Origin: Rikenellaceae bacterium
GTDB taxonomy: Bacteria > Bacteroidota > Bacteroidia > Bacteroidales > Rikenellaceae
DNA length: 47,301 nt
Direction: 5' to 3'
Assembly (NCBI GenBank): GCA_017425655.1
Contig: JAFPAT010000083.1
Span: 1 to 47,301 of the forward strand
Part shown: positions 36,541 through 45,034 of the stretch, piece by piece
Layout: each line of letters opens with the position of its first letter
Position numbering within the stretch: position 1 is the stretch's first letter
Notes under the pieces: generated by a model
Told to the model about the DNA's origin: nothing
The model's database searches: none
What the model saw: only the letters and a program-made list of their open reading frames with translations
Made by a program: the position numbers and the translations under genes

Positions 36541-37014
36541 TTAATGAGATAAAATTTCGGCAATACGCTCCAACCACTCCTGATCGACAGCATCAAAAGT
36601 GGCTAAATCGCAACTGTCAATATCCAGCACGGCGATAATCTCTCTGTCGCGCCATATGGGCACTACGATCTCGCTTCGCGAGGCCGAACTGCACGCAATA
36701 TGCCCCTCGAACTGCTCGACATCGGGCACCACAATCGTACGCTTCTCGCGCCATGCAGTGCCACACACACCACGTCCGAAGGCTATGCGAGTGCAAGCCA
36801 GCGGACCCTGAAAAGGTCCGAGTATTAGTTCGTTGCCCTCCACACGATAGAATCCGGTCCACCAGAATCCGAATGTGTGGTGGATCATCGAAGCTACGTT
36901 TGCCATACGTGCAATCAGGTCGTTCTCGCCAGCTACAACCGCCTCGATCTGTCGAGTGAGTAGTGCATAACGCTCCGCTTTTGTGCCATTGGCTATTTCG
37001 AGGTGCTCTGCCAT
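36541..37014 (-). CDS. msrC: Free methionine-(R)-sulfoxide reductase
   Basis: A 157-aa GAF-domain enzyme that reduces free methionine-R-sulfoxide. The three catalytic Cys are at 74, 84 and 108, in LACTRI, GVCGTA and HIACSS; their spacing (10 and 24) is the same as in E. coli fRMsr (84, 94, 118). FGFWWTGFYRV and VLDIDS are further family blocks. It is cytoplasmic and normally recycled by thioredoxin. The gene is alone, with a terminator on each side. Confidence 0.93.
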   Translation of the reverse strand: MAEHLEIANGTKAERYALLTRQIEAVVAGENDLIARMANVASMIHHTFGFWWTGFYRVEGNELILGPFQGPLACTRIAFGRGVCGTAWREKRTIVVPDVEQFEGHIACSSASRSEIVVPIWRDREIIAVLDIDSCDLATFDAVDQEWLERIAEILSH

Positions 37015-37041
37015 ATTTTTTTCTTATATATATTAAGGTAT

Positions 37042-37069
37042 AAAAAGGGCCACGCCTTGGCGTAGCCCT
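37042..37069 (-). terminator. Terminator of carB
   Basis: Hairpin AGGGC-C-ACG / CGT-A-GCCCT (37046-37069) with a T-run on the minus strand. It ends about 25 bases after the carB stop. Confidence 0.75.
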
Positions 37070-37092
37070 CTCTATTGCGTGTGTTGTGGGAT

Positions 37093-40000
37093 TTACATCT
37101 TATACTCCTGCCAGCTCTTGATCTGGATATTGCCCTCCTTCAACTCGCAGCAAGCCTCGATGAATGCGCTTGCCAAACGAGCGTTGGTAATCAGCGGAAT
37201 ATTGTGATCAATTGCCGCGCGGCGGATCTTGTAACCGTTAGTCAGCTCGCGGTGAGTGTGGTTCTTCGGAATGTTCACAATCAGGTCGAAACCGTGATTC
37301 GAGATCATATCCATCACATTCAGACCGATCTCACCCTCATCGGGCCAATCAACTACGGTAGCCTTGATGCCGTGCTCTTCGAGGAAGCGCTGCGTACCCT
37401 TGGTTGCGAAGATGTTGTAGCCGTGCTTCTGCAATACCTTGCAGGGATCGAGCAGATCGACCTTCGACTTTGCATCACCCGACGAAACCATAATGTTCTT
37501 CTCGGGGATCGAGTAACCTACCGAGATCATTGCGGTAAGCAGAGCCTCGTTGAAGTCGTCGCCCAAGCAACCAACCTCACCCGTCGAAGACATATCGACA
37601 CTCAATACGGGGTCGGCATTGTGCAGACGTGCGAACGAGAACTGCGACGACTTAACGCCGATCCAGTCGATATCGAATACGTTGGTATCGGGCTTGCTAT
37701 ACGGTGCATCGAGCATAATGCGCGTTGCGGTCTCGATGAAGTTGCGCTTCAAAACCTTCGATACGAAGGGGAACGAACGCGATGCGCGCAGGTTACACTC
37801 GATAACCTTCACATCGTTGTTCTTGGCCAGATACTGAATATTGAACGGGCCGCTGATATTCAACTCTTTGGCAATCTTGCGGCTGATCTTCTTAATGCGG
37901 CGAGCCGTCTCGAAGTAGATCTTTTGGGGCGGGAATACGAGTGTTGCATCGCCCGAGTGAACGCCTGCAAACTCGATATGCTCCGAAATTGCGTATTCGA
38001 CAACCTCGCCATCCTTTGCTACTGCATCGAACTCGATCTCCTTGGCATTCTGCAAGAACTGCGAAACCACTACGGGGTACTCCTTCGATACCTCGGCAGC
38101 AGCTGCGAGGAATCTCTCGAGTTGCTCCTGATTGTAGCAAACATTCATCGCTGCACCCGAAAGTACATACGAGGGACGTACCAAAACGGGGTAGCCAACC
38201 TTATCGACGAAGTCGTAGATATCCTTCATATCCGACAACTCCTTCCACGCGGGCTGGTCGATGCCGAGTTGATCGAGCATACTCGAGAACTTGTGGCGGT
38301 TCTCGGCGCGGTCGATCGACAGAGGCGATGTGCCCAATACGGGGATATCCTGGTGGTAGAGCTTCATTGCCAGGTTGTTGGGGATCTGACCACCCACCGA
38401 AACGATTACGCCGCGCGGAGTTTCGAGATCCAAAACATCCATCACGCGCTCGAACGACAACTCGTCGAAGTAGAGACGGTCGCACATGTCGTAGTCGGTC
38501 GAAACGGTCTCGGGGTTGTAATTGACCATAATCGACTTGTAGCCCAACTTGCGAGCAGTTTGGATTGCATTGACCGAGCACCAGTCGAACTCAACCGACG
38601 AGCCGATGCGGTATGCGCCCGAACCCAGCACCACAACCGATTTCTCGTTCTTGAAGAACGGAATGTCGTGATCCTTACCGTCGTAGGTCATATAGAGGTA
38701 GTTGGTCAATTCGGGGTGCTCCGAAGCAACGGTATTGATTCGCTTAACGGTCGGCAGTACGTCGTTCTTCTTACGCAGCGCGCGAACTGCCAATGCCTGC
38801 TTATGCATATTCTCGCGGTTCTTGCCGACGAAACGGGCAATCTGGAAGTCCGAGAAGCCCAGACGCTTTGCATTCCACAGTACCTCGGTGGGCAACTCCT
38901 CGATCGAGTCAAAGCTACCGAGCACGAGCGAGTAGTCGTAGATATTTTTCAGCTTCTCGAGGAACCAGGGCGAGATCTTTGTCAGCTCAAACAGACGCTC
39001 GATAGTGTAGCCCTGCTTCAAAGCCTCGGCGATGGCAAACACGCGCAAGTCGGTAGGATTCGACAGCTCCTTGTCCAGATCGTCAAAGTGCTGGTTCTCG
39101 TTGCCAACGAAGCCGTGCATGCCCTGACCAATCATACGCAGACCCTTCTGGATAACTTCCTCGAACGACTTACCGATCGACATAATCTCACCAACCGACT
39201 TCATCGACGAGCCGATCTGGCGCGATACGCCTGCGAACTTGGTAAGGTCCCAACGCGGGATCTTGCAGATCAGATAGTCCAGATCGGGAGCCTTATATGC
39301 CGAGTTGGTTGTACCCATCTCGCCAATCTGGTCGAGCGTGTAGCCCAAAGCCAACTTTGCAGCAACGAATGCCAGAGGATAACCCGTAGCCTTCGATGCC
39401 AAAGCCGACGAACGGCTCAAACGAGCATTAACCTCAATTACGCGATAGTCGTCGGTGTCCGAGTTGAATGCATACTGAACATTACACTCGCCGACGATAC
39501 CGATATGGCGGATAATCTTCACCGACAACTCCTGCAACATCTTCAACTCACCCTCGTCGAGCGAGCAGGTGGGAGCCACTACAATCGACTCGCCGGTGTG
39601 GATACCCAGCGGGTCGAAGTTCTCCATACTTGCAACGGTAAAGCAGTGGTCGTTGCGGTCGCGGATAACCTCAAACTCGATCTCCTTCCAGCCTTTGAGC
39701 GACTCCTCGACCAGAATCTGCTTCGAGTAAGCGAACGAGCTCTCGCACAGAGTTACGAACTCCTCTTCGTTGCGGCAGATACCGCTACCCAGACCACCCA
39801 GAGCGTATGCCGAGCGAACCATAATCGGGAAGCCGATCTTGCGTGCAGCAGCGATGGCATCTTCCATCGTCTCTACGGCCTGCGAGATAGGAGTCTTAAC
39901 GTCGATTTCGTTGAGCTTCTTCACGAACAGATCACGGTCCTCGGTTGCCATAATAGCTTCAACCGACGTTCCGAGAACATCTACGCCGTACTTTTGCAGA

Positions 40001-40323
40001 ATGCCGTTCTGGTATAGCTCCGTGCCGCAGTTCAGAGCGGTCTGACCGCCGAATGCGAGCAGGATGCCGTCGGGCTGCTCTTTTTTGATGATCTCCTCGA
40101 CAAAGTGGGGAGTTACGGGTAGGAAATAGACGCTGTCGGCGATGCCTTCCGAGGTCTGGATAGTTGCGATGTTGGGGTTAATCAGCACTGTCTGGATGCC
40201 CTCTTCGCGCAGGGCCTTCAATGCTTGTGAGCCTGAGTAGTCGAACTCACCGGCCTGACCGATTTTGAGTGCGCCTGAGCCCAGCACTACAACCTTCTTC
40301 TTGGAATTCGTAAGATTTGCCAT
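37093..40323 (-). CDS. carB: Carbamoyl-phosphate synthase large subunit (eukaryote-like)
   Basis: A 1076-aa CarB that makes carbamoyl phosphate from bicarbonate, ammonia and two ATP for pyrimidine and arginine synthesis. Two ATP-grasp halves are visible: first half with ALKIGQAGEFDYSG, RSAYALGGLGSG and EVNARLSRSSALASKATGYP; second half from about 545 with AYRIGSSVEFDW, VRPSYVLSGAAM and ECNLRASRSFPFVSK. The C-terminal MGS-like regulatory domain follows (about 940-1076). Several blocks, such as KIPRWDLTKFAG, IGSSMKSVGEIM and the regulatory NIPKNHT and RRAAIDHNIPLITN, resemble animal CPS1/CAD more than E. coli CarB. No carA is in the window. Length is normal for a bacterial CarB. Confidence 0.95.
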   Translation of the reverse strand: MANLTNSKKKVVVLGSGALKIGQAGEFDYSGSQALKALREEGIQTVLINPNIATIQTSEGIADSVYFLPVTPHFVEEIIKKEQPDGILLAFGGQTALNCGTELYQNGILQKYGVDVLGTSVEAIMATEDRDLFVKKLNEIDVKTPISQAVETMEDAIAAARKIGFPIMVRSAYALGGLGSGICRNEEEFVTLCESSFAYSKQILVEESLKGWKEIEFEVIRDRNDHCFTVASMENFDPLGIHTGESIVVAPTCSLDEGELKMLQELSVKIIRHIGIVGECNVQYAFNSDTDDYRVIEVNARLSRSSALASKATGYPLAFVAAKLALGYTLDQIGEMGTTNSAYKAPDLDYLICKIPRWDLTKFAGVSRQIGSSMKSVGEIMSIGKSFEEVIQKGLRMIGQGMHGFVGNENQHFDDLDKELSNPTDLRVFAIAEALKQGYTIERLFELTKISPWFLEKLKNIYDYSLVLGSFDSIEELPTEVLWNAKRLGFSDFQIARFVGKNRENMHKQALAVRALRKKNDVLPTVKRINTVASEHPELTNYLYMTYDGKDHDIPFFKNEKSVVVLGSGAYRIGSSVEFDWCSVNAIQTARKLGYKSIMVNYNPETVSTDYDMCDRLYFDELSFERVMDVLDLETPRGVIVSVGGQIPNNLAMKLYHQDIPVLGTSPLSIDRAENRHKFSSMLDQLGIDQPAWKELSDMKDIYDFVDKVGYPVLVRPSYVLSGAAMNVCYNQEQLERFLAAAAEVSKEYPVVVSQFLQNAKEIEFDAVAKDGEVVEYAISEHIEFAGVHSGDATLVFPPQKIYFETARRIKKISRKIAKELNISGPFNIQYLAKNNDVKVIECNLRASRSFPFVSKVLKRNFIETATRIMLDAPYSKPDTNVFDIDWIGVKSSQFSFARLHNADPVLSVDMSSTGEVGCLGDDFNEALLTAMISVGYSIPEKNIMVSSGDAKSKVDLLDPCKVLQKHGYNIFATKGTQRFLEEHGIKATVVDWPDEGEIGLNVMDMISNHGFDLIVNIPKNHTHRELTNGYKIRRAAIDHNIPLITNARLASAFIEACCELKEGNIQIKSWQEYKM

Positions 40324-40364
40324 TGTTCAGTATGTATTTTGTAAATATTATTTCATAATAAATT

Positions 40365-40391
40365 CACCGTAAATAAGTGTGTTTTACGGTG
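40365..40391. promoter_or_regulatory. Inverted repeat in the carB leader
   Basis: A perfect 9-bp inverted repeat, CACCGTAAA-N9-TTTACGGTG, lies about 40 bases before the carB start and downstream of its -7 box. In RNA it would form a hairpin followed by an AAUUUAUU stretch. It could be an operator, an mRNA stability hairpin or an attenuator. Confidence 0.45.
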
Positions 40392-40431
40392 TTAGCGTTT
40401 GCGTACGCGCGCACGCCGACAGTTATTCGTA

Positions 40432-40439
40432 CAAAGATA
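40432..40439 (-). promoter_or_regulatory. -7 box of carB
   Basis: Minus-strand TATCTTTG is an exact -7 box. No TTTG lies 19-20 bases upstream, so the -33 is weak. The leader to 40323 would be about 100 bases. Confidence 0.5.
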
Positions 40440-40484
40440 CGATTTTTTTCGACGTTTGAGCAGTTACAAGCGCCCTTTTTTTGC

Positions 40485-40522
40485 AAAAAAATAGCCGCTT
40501 ACTCATTACGAGTAAAGCGGCT
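40485..40522 (-). terminator. Terminator overlapping the end of the 191-aa gene
   Basis: The hairpin AGCCGCTTACTC / GAGTAAAGCGGCT (one bulge, 40493-40522) is followed on the minus strand by a run of seven T (40485-40491). The stop codon TAA (40506-40508) lies at the loop, so the last codons form the stem. Confidence 0.8.
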
Positions 40523-41081
40523 GATCTCCCATATTAACTTTTTCAAAACGATACCCCAAGCGTCGCAACTCCAACGCGGCACCGATTTGGTATAGAACTT
40601 TCGCTGTTCGAGCGAAGATGTAGAAGGCTTTGGTGCTCTGACCTTCGACCTGCTCGCGACGAATGAGCGTCATTGCCATATGTGCGCAACTGCGCATCAT
40701 ATCTTCGATTTTGGTCGCCTCCTCCGAATCGAGTTCCAGCCCCAAAACGTGCTGTACGATATGTTCATCCATATCGTCAAAACCGCGTTCGCCATGCAGA
40801 GCCTCATACTCCTCGGTTGCGTATTGCTCCCAATCCTCGTCCCAGCGATGTGCAACGGCCATACCCACGTAGCCTGCCCACGCGATTGCGGCGGCGGGGA
40901 AGGTGTTGATCTGGCTCACCGAGTCGGCCATATAGTGCGATGCGTAGTCGCTACTCCAACGCTCATCGATATCCTCCGAGGCGAGCAACGTGCCCTCTAA
41001 CATACCGTGCGAGGTGCAGAGTTTGAGCAACTCGATCTTCAAATGCTCTTCGTATTCGTTGTAATATTGCGATTGTTCCAT
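40506..41081 (-). CDS. Conserved hypothetical cytoplasmic protein
   Basis: A 191-aa soluble protein with no signal peptide or membrane segment. It is mainly helical and acidic: an N-terminal EEHLKIELLKLC helix, an Ala/Gly-rich NTFPAAAIAWAGYVGMAVAHRW stretch (broken here into NTFPAAAIAWAG and MAVAHRW), many Asp and Glu, and a C-terminal helical repeat (KVLYQIGAALELRRLGYRF). I do not recognise a family; it resembles uncharacterised Bacteroidales proteins. Single gene with its own -7 box and terminator. Confidence 0.7.
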   Translation of the reverse strand: MEQSQYYNEYEEHLKIELLKLCTSHGMLEGTLLASEDIDERWSSDYASHYMADSVSQINTFPAAAIAWAGYVGMAVAHRWDEDWEQYATEEYEALHGERGFDDMDEHIVQHVLGLELDSEEATKIEDMMRSCAHMAMTLIRREQVEGQSTKAFYIFARTAKVLYQIGAALELRRLGYRFEKVNMGDQPLYS

Positions 41082-41101
41082 TGTTCTTGTTTTTTCGGGC
41101 G

Positions 41102-41109
41102 CAAAGGTA
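41102..41109 (-). promoter_or_regulatory. -7 box of the 191-aa gene
   Basis: Minus-strand TACCTTTG, an exact -7 box, about 20 bases before the start codon; no matching -33 is seen. Confidence 0.5.
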
Positions 41110-41180
41110 ACGAAAAGAGAGAAATATATTGCTACATTACTCTCGGAAAATTTATTTTGGGATATTTGTCTGTTTCGAGC

Positions 41181-42002
41181 CTATTTTACGCTGTCGGGAA
41201 TTTGGTCGATTTCGTAGTAGGTAGCTTCGATTGTGCCGTTGCTGATCGTAACGATCGTGATCCCCGCGCCGTCGCGTCCCAGCGTGCGCCCTGCAGGTCC
41301 AGAGGTTACCAACTCAATATCGTTATAAGTAGCTCGTGCGCACATATGCAGATGTCCTGCCAGAGCCATATCGACTCCAAACTGCTCAAATAGCGACAGA
41401 TACCTCTCGCGCATATGTGGAGCGAGGTTCTCGTAGGTCTCCTTTTCGCTCGGCGAATTGACAAAAACAGGGTGGTGTGCCACAACGACTGTCGGACGGC
41501 GCGACGAACGTCGCAACTGCCGTTTGAGCCACCTGTACTCCTTCGCTTCAGCCTCGGTCTCGGCCTTGATTACGCACGAATTGTAACCGACAACGCGATA
41601 ACCCTGCCCCTTATACACAAATCGATCGTGGCCGTATCGCTCGACGAACTCCCTAATAGCTTTGGCCTTTGCATCATTGCCAACGTCGTGGTTGCCAGGA
41701 AGATAATATATCGGAATCGATCTGTCAAACCTTTTGCAAAGTTCATCAAACGCCGCGCGCGAGTGTTCGGTCGGCCAATGAACCAGATCGCCTGCAAAGA
41801 CCACGAAATCGGGCTGCAACTGATTGACCTTTGCGATTATACGCTCCATACGTTCCTGCTCGATCGAGTAATCTTCGCTCTTGGTGATAAATCCGAGCTG
41901 TGGATCGGCGATCTGCACAAAGAACGGGGTGCGCTCCTGCGCCTGCACAACCGACGCAAGCAACGCCACGACAATAGTAAAAAACAGTTGTTTCATCATC
42001 AT
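41181..42002 (-). CDS. Calcineurin-like metallophosphoesterase (CPPED1-like)
   Basis: A 273-aa exported phosphoesterase (signal peptide to about residue 21, VVQAQ). Metal-binding motifs are all visible: ADPQLG (Asp33; the usual DxH is DxQ, as in CPPED1 proteins), FAGDLVH, PGNHDVG, VVAHHPVF and GHLHMC. An EDYSIEQERMERII segment and a LPGNHD-proximal loop are further CPPED1-like points. It should act in the periplasm on phosphoesters of unknown nature. The start codon is six bases after the stop of the ABC exporter, so the two are cotranscribed. Confidence 0.85.
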   Translation of the reverse strand: MMMKQLFFTIVVALLASVVQAQERTPFFVQIADPQLGFITKSEDYSIEQERMERIIAKVNQLQPDFVVFAGDLVHWPTEHSRAAFDELCKRFDRSIPIYYLPGNHDVGNDAKAKAIREFVERYGHDRFVYKGQGYRVVGYNSCVIKAETEAEAKEYRWLKRQLRRSSRRPTVVVAHHPVFVNSPSEKETYENLAPHMRERYLSLFEQFGVDMALAGHLHMCARATYNDIELVTSGPAGRTLGRDGAGITIVTISNGTIEATYYEIDQIPDSVK

Positions 42003-42008
42003 AGTCCG

Positions 42009-43823
42009 TTAATCAAACATCACTCCGTCGCCGTCTGCATCGAGTGTTTTGGCCAACTTGTCGATATTCAGGCTGCGAGCCGATGCATCGACAATATCTT
42101 TATAAACGCCACCATCGCGATAGAGCGAATCGGGATTGCCCGACTGCTCGACACGTCCCTCCTTCATTGCGTAAATTATATCGCTATCAATGATTTGCGA
42201 GATGCTATGCGAGATGATAATAACCGTTCGGTTGCGTTTGATAGCGTCGATACTCGCCTTGATCTGTTCGGTGGCGATGGCATCGAGCGAGGCGGTCGGC
42301 TCATCAAGGAAGATAATCGGCGGATTCTTCAAGAACATTCGCGCAATGGCGATACGTTGTTGCTGACCGCCCGAAAGCAGTTGCGCCTTCGAGTCGAAGC
42401 CGTTGGGGAGCTTCATAATTTGGTCGTAGATGTAGGCCTTGCGAGCTGCATCCTCGACCTGCTCACGTGTAGCGTTGGGGCGACCGTAGCGTATATTCTC
42501 CTCAATCGAGCCGTCGAAGATGTGGTTCTTCTGCAACACCATACCGATATTATCGCGCAGGAAGTTGGTGTCGTACTCGCGCAGATCGACTCCGTCTAAT
42601 TTGATCGAGCCGCAATCGGGTTCGTAGAATTTTACCAGCAGATTCAGCACGGTCGATTTACCCGCGCCCGACAGACCGACCAACGCGGTGATCTTACCAC
42701 TCTCGATACGCATATCGATATCGTGCAGAGCCTTTGTGCCATTAGGATAGGTGAAATCGACTCCCGATAGCTCAAAGTTGCCCTCGATATGTTCGGGGCG
42801 ATATTTTCCACTCGGCTCGCACTCCTCCTCGGCCTCCAAAATATCGAAGAAGCCCTCGGCATAGATCAGGGCATCGGTCATCTGGTCGAAGATACGTTGC
42901 AACTGTGTGATGGGGGCGGTTACATTCGAGAACAACATAACGTGATACATAATCTTACCGATGGTCATTCCGGGGTAGTCGATCATCACCAAATAGGCTG
43001 TCAGGATTATAATCAGCACCGTACCCACCTGGCGCACAAAGCTTTTCATTCCGTCGAAATAGAATGAAGTTTTGCGAACGAGCATTTGATTGTCCGTGAA
43101 TTCGGTTTGCAGTTGCCACTGCTTGTCGCTCTCGATCTGTTCGCGGTTGAACGATTTGATGACGTTGATACTCTCGATGATGTTCATCACGCCGTGGCTC
43201 TTCTGCTCGCGGTAGGTGCGCATATTTCGTCGCCAGCCTTTCAGTCGGCGTGCCTGACGAATGGTGATAAGGATGTAGATCGGCACGATAAACAGAGCCG
43301 TCAAACCGACATAGAGGTTGGCTGCAAACATCAGGATCAGAGCCAGCACCGCGCTCATAAATAGCGGCAGCAGGTCGATAAAGAAGTTCTGCACGGTCGA
43401 AGAAAGGCTGCTAACACCTTGATCGATACGCGTTTGTAGCTTTCCTGTCTCGTTGTTCGTGCGCGAGAAGAAAGCCATTCGGTAGCGCAACATCTGGTCG
43501 ATGACTGCTTGCGAGAGGTCTTTCGATACGTTGATACGCATCTTTTCGCCGAAGAAATGTTGCGCGTAGGTGATCAACGCCGAGAGGATCTCTTTGCCCA
43601 ACAGAATGGCGGTAATGATCGTGAGGATCCTTGCGGCAGTGCTCCAAACCATTGAGTCGGTGTTGATTAGGCTGTTTATTGCATCCACCGTGCGATCGAG
43701 TACGACGGCATTGATCTGCGCGATAAACGAGCCGATCAGTGTCAGAATAAGCGTAAGCACAACCAGCCAACGATAGGGGCGCACATATGGACTGATCTTG
43801 CGAAAAAGAGTTATCAGATTCAT
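42009..43823 (-). CDS. ABC exporter, fused membrane and ATPase domains
   Basis: A 604-aa half-transporter of the multidrug/lipid exporter type. The membrane domain (about 1-310) has six hydrophobic segments. The ATPase part (about 345-575) has Walker A GLSGAGKST, Q-loop VLQKNHIF, signature LSGGQQQRIAIAR, Walker B IIFLDEPTASLD and switch His in IIISHS. It should work as a homodimer since no partner is adjacent. The C-terminus carries a DADGDGVMFD end that looks like an EF-hand-type calcium loop without its helices. It heads a two-gene unit with the phosphoesterase. Substrate unknown. Confidence 0.88.
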   Translation of the reverse strand: MNLITLFRKISPYVRPYRWLVVLTLILTLIGSFIAQINAVVLDRTVDAINSLINTDSMVWSTAARILTIITAILLGKEILSALITYAQHFFGEKMRINVSKDLSQAVIDQMLRYRMAFFSRTNNETGKLQTRIDQGVSSLSSTVQNFFIDLLPLFMSAVLALILMFAANLYVGLTALFIVPIYILITIRQARRLKGWRRNMRTYREQKSHGVMNIIESINVIKSFNREQIESDKQWQLQTEFTDNQMLVRKTSFYFDGMKSFVRQVGTVLIIILTAYLVMIDYPGMTIGKIMYHVMLFSNVTAPITQLQRIFDQMTDALIYAEGFFDILEAEEECEPSGKYRPEHIEGNFELSGVDFTYPNGTKALHDIDMRIESGKITALVGLSGAGKSTVLNLLVKFYEPDCGSIKLDGVDLREYDTNFLRDNIGMVLQKNHIFDGSIEENIRYGRPNATREQVEDAARKAYIYDQIMKLPNGFDSKAQLLSGGQQQRIAIARMFLKNPPIIFLDEPTASLDAIATEQIKASIDAIKRNRTVIIISHSISQIIDSDIIYAMKEGRVEQSGNPDSLYRDGGVYKDIVDASARSLNIDKLAKTLDADGDGVMFD

Positions 43824-43865
43824 CGAGTTAGGGTTTTACATTATCAATTTGCGGATGGCGATATA

Positions 43866-43887
43866 CTACCTTTGAAGACAAAGGTAG
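43866..43887. promoter_or_regulatory. Palindrome made of two facing -7 boxes
   Basis: CTACCTTTG-AAGA-CAAAGGTAG is a perfect 9-bp inverted repeat. Each arm is an exact -7 box, one on each strand. The minus-strand copy (complement of 43879-43886) suits the ABC exporter gene. Confidence 0.6.
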
Positions 43888-43975
43888 CTAAAAAAACGAT
43901 GTCGAAGCTCCTTGTCTCTATATTTTTAGAGCCGAAGAGCGCATTTTTGTTGAGTAGGCCTATTCGAAGTGTTGA

Positions 43976-43993
43976 TAAATTTGCTTAAATTTG
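43976..43993 (+). promoter_or_regulatory. Two overlapping -7 boxes before the 309-aa gene
   Basis: TAAATTTG occurs at 43976-43983 and again at 43986-43993, both exact -7 boxes. No good TTTG lies 19 bases before either. The leader to 44046 would be about 45-55 bases. Confidence 0.5.
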
Positions 43994-44045
43994 CAAATAG
44001 TGCGCGGATGTCGCGTTCAAAACTCAAATACCTAAAAAGGAGATT

Positions 44046-44975
44046 ATGAAACGATCACTTCTTACACTGATTTGTTTGGCTGTGTCGCTTGTCGGCGTAG
44101 CTTTTGATGCCGTTGCCGGCGATGTCGTTTATGGCAAAAACTCAAAACTGAAAAAGGAGCGCCTTCTTGTCCCTTTTTTCGAGGATAAACCTGCTGCGAC
44201 GTTGGGCGGACGAGCATTTATGATGCGAGCTGATACGACCGACTTCTGGTCGCTTGAAGATGTTATTGTTGAGGCGGTTACGGCGGGAAATGTTCCTACC
44301 GAGCTACGCTCTTTCCGCAAGATCGTTTTCACTACGCCCGTTGTCGATTCTGTCGAGGTGTTGCGTAAAAAACATAAGGTCGAGATGTGGGTACTGCCCG
44401 ATTATGTGGCAATCGGTACGGATGACGATTTTGTCCGTATGCCGATGGGACCGATGGCGGCACAGCGCATTGCCGATGCTTTGGACTGCACTCTGCCTAC
44501 GCCGTTCTTGGTCGATCGCATTGCCGAGGTATCGGAGGGACACGTCGATATCTTCCCGTTCCGACCGCTTGGTAGTCGCAACTGCCAACCGATTGTGTTC
44601 CAAGATAGCGACAATGCAATTAAGGCTCTCTTCAAAGCTCACGGCTATCGTTTTGGTCAGTTTATTTCGGGCTTGAAAAAGGACATTGTGCTGACCTATA
44701 AGATTATGACGCTTTCGGGCTATGATCGTAACGTGGCTATTTACGGCTGGCATCACCCCGACGGTCGCGCGCAACAGCCGCTATATGTGCGACACGGCAA
44801 TTTCTATGTCGATTATAGCCATGGCGTGCGCCTAATATATAATAAGGTGAAGGTTGATGGAGTGGAGTACAATATCCGTGAGATTTTACAGTCGCCCGAA
44901 CTCTACCGCTTGTTGAGTGATGAGCCGATGCCACTGACACAGGCGACATATATTGGTAAGCCGGAGTGGCGATAG
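44046..44975 (+). CDS. Exported protein of unknown function
   Basis: A 309-aa protein I do not recognise. A signal peptide covers about 1-24 (MKRSLLTLICLAVSLVGVAF, then DAVAG). Notable segments are a TLGGRAFMMRAD strand, a KVEMWVLPDYVAIGTDDDFVRMPMG block with an acidic run, a VSEGHVDIFPFRPLGS block, and a C-terminal Tyr/His-rich part (YGWHHPDGRAQQPLYVRHGNFYVDY broken by polar residues). The YGWHHPDGR and VDYSHGVRL segments recall secreted glycan- or peptide-active proteins, but no family is claimed. Single gene, terminated near 45003. Confidence 0.7.
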   Translation: MKRSLLTLICLAVSLVGVAFDAVAGDVVYGKNSKLKKERLLVPFFEDKPAATLGGRAFMMRADTTDFWSLEDVIVEAVTAGNVPTELRSFRKIVFTTPVVDSVEVLRKKHKVEMWVLPDYVAIGTDDDFVRMPMGPMAAQRIADALDCTLPTPFLVDRIAEVSEGHVDIFPFRPLGSRNCQPIVFQDSDNAIKALFKAHGYRFGQFISGLKKDIVLTYKIMTLSGYDRNVAIYGWHHPDGRAQQPLYVRHGNFYVDYSHGVRLIYNKVKVDGVEYNIREILQSPELYRLLSDEPMPLTQATYIGKPEWR

Positions 44976-44995
44976 TGTTCGGCGAGCAATACGCA

Positions 44996-45028
44996 AAGAA
45001 AAAGGGGAAAACCGTTTGGTCTTCCCCT
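44996..45028 (-). terminator. Terminator of the tRNA-Arg gene
   Basis: Hairpin AGGGGAA / TTCCCCT with ACC/GGT inside (45003-45028). On the minus strand it is followed by TTTTTTCTTT. It may also stop the 309-aa gene on the plus strand. Confidence 0.7.
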
Positions 45029-45034
45029 CTCTTG

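Noticed and set aside
36323..36544. Short plus-strand frame of 73 aa in the gene-free region
   Set aside because: Low-complexity Leu/Phe/Cys/Ser content; it runs through a terminator hairpin and has no supporting start context.
37075..40017. Plus-strand frame of 980 aa opposite carB
   Set aside because: Antisense shadow; carB is unmistakable.
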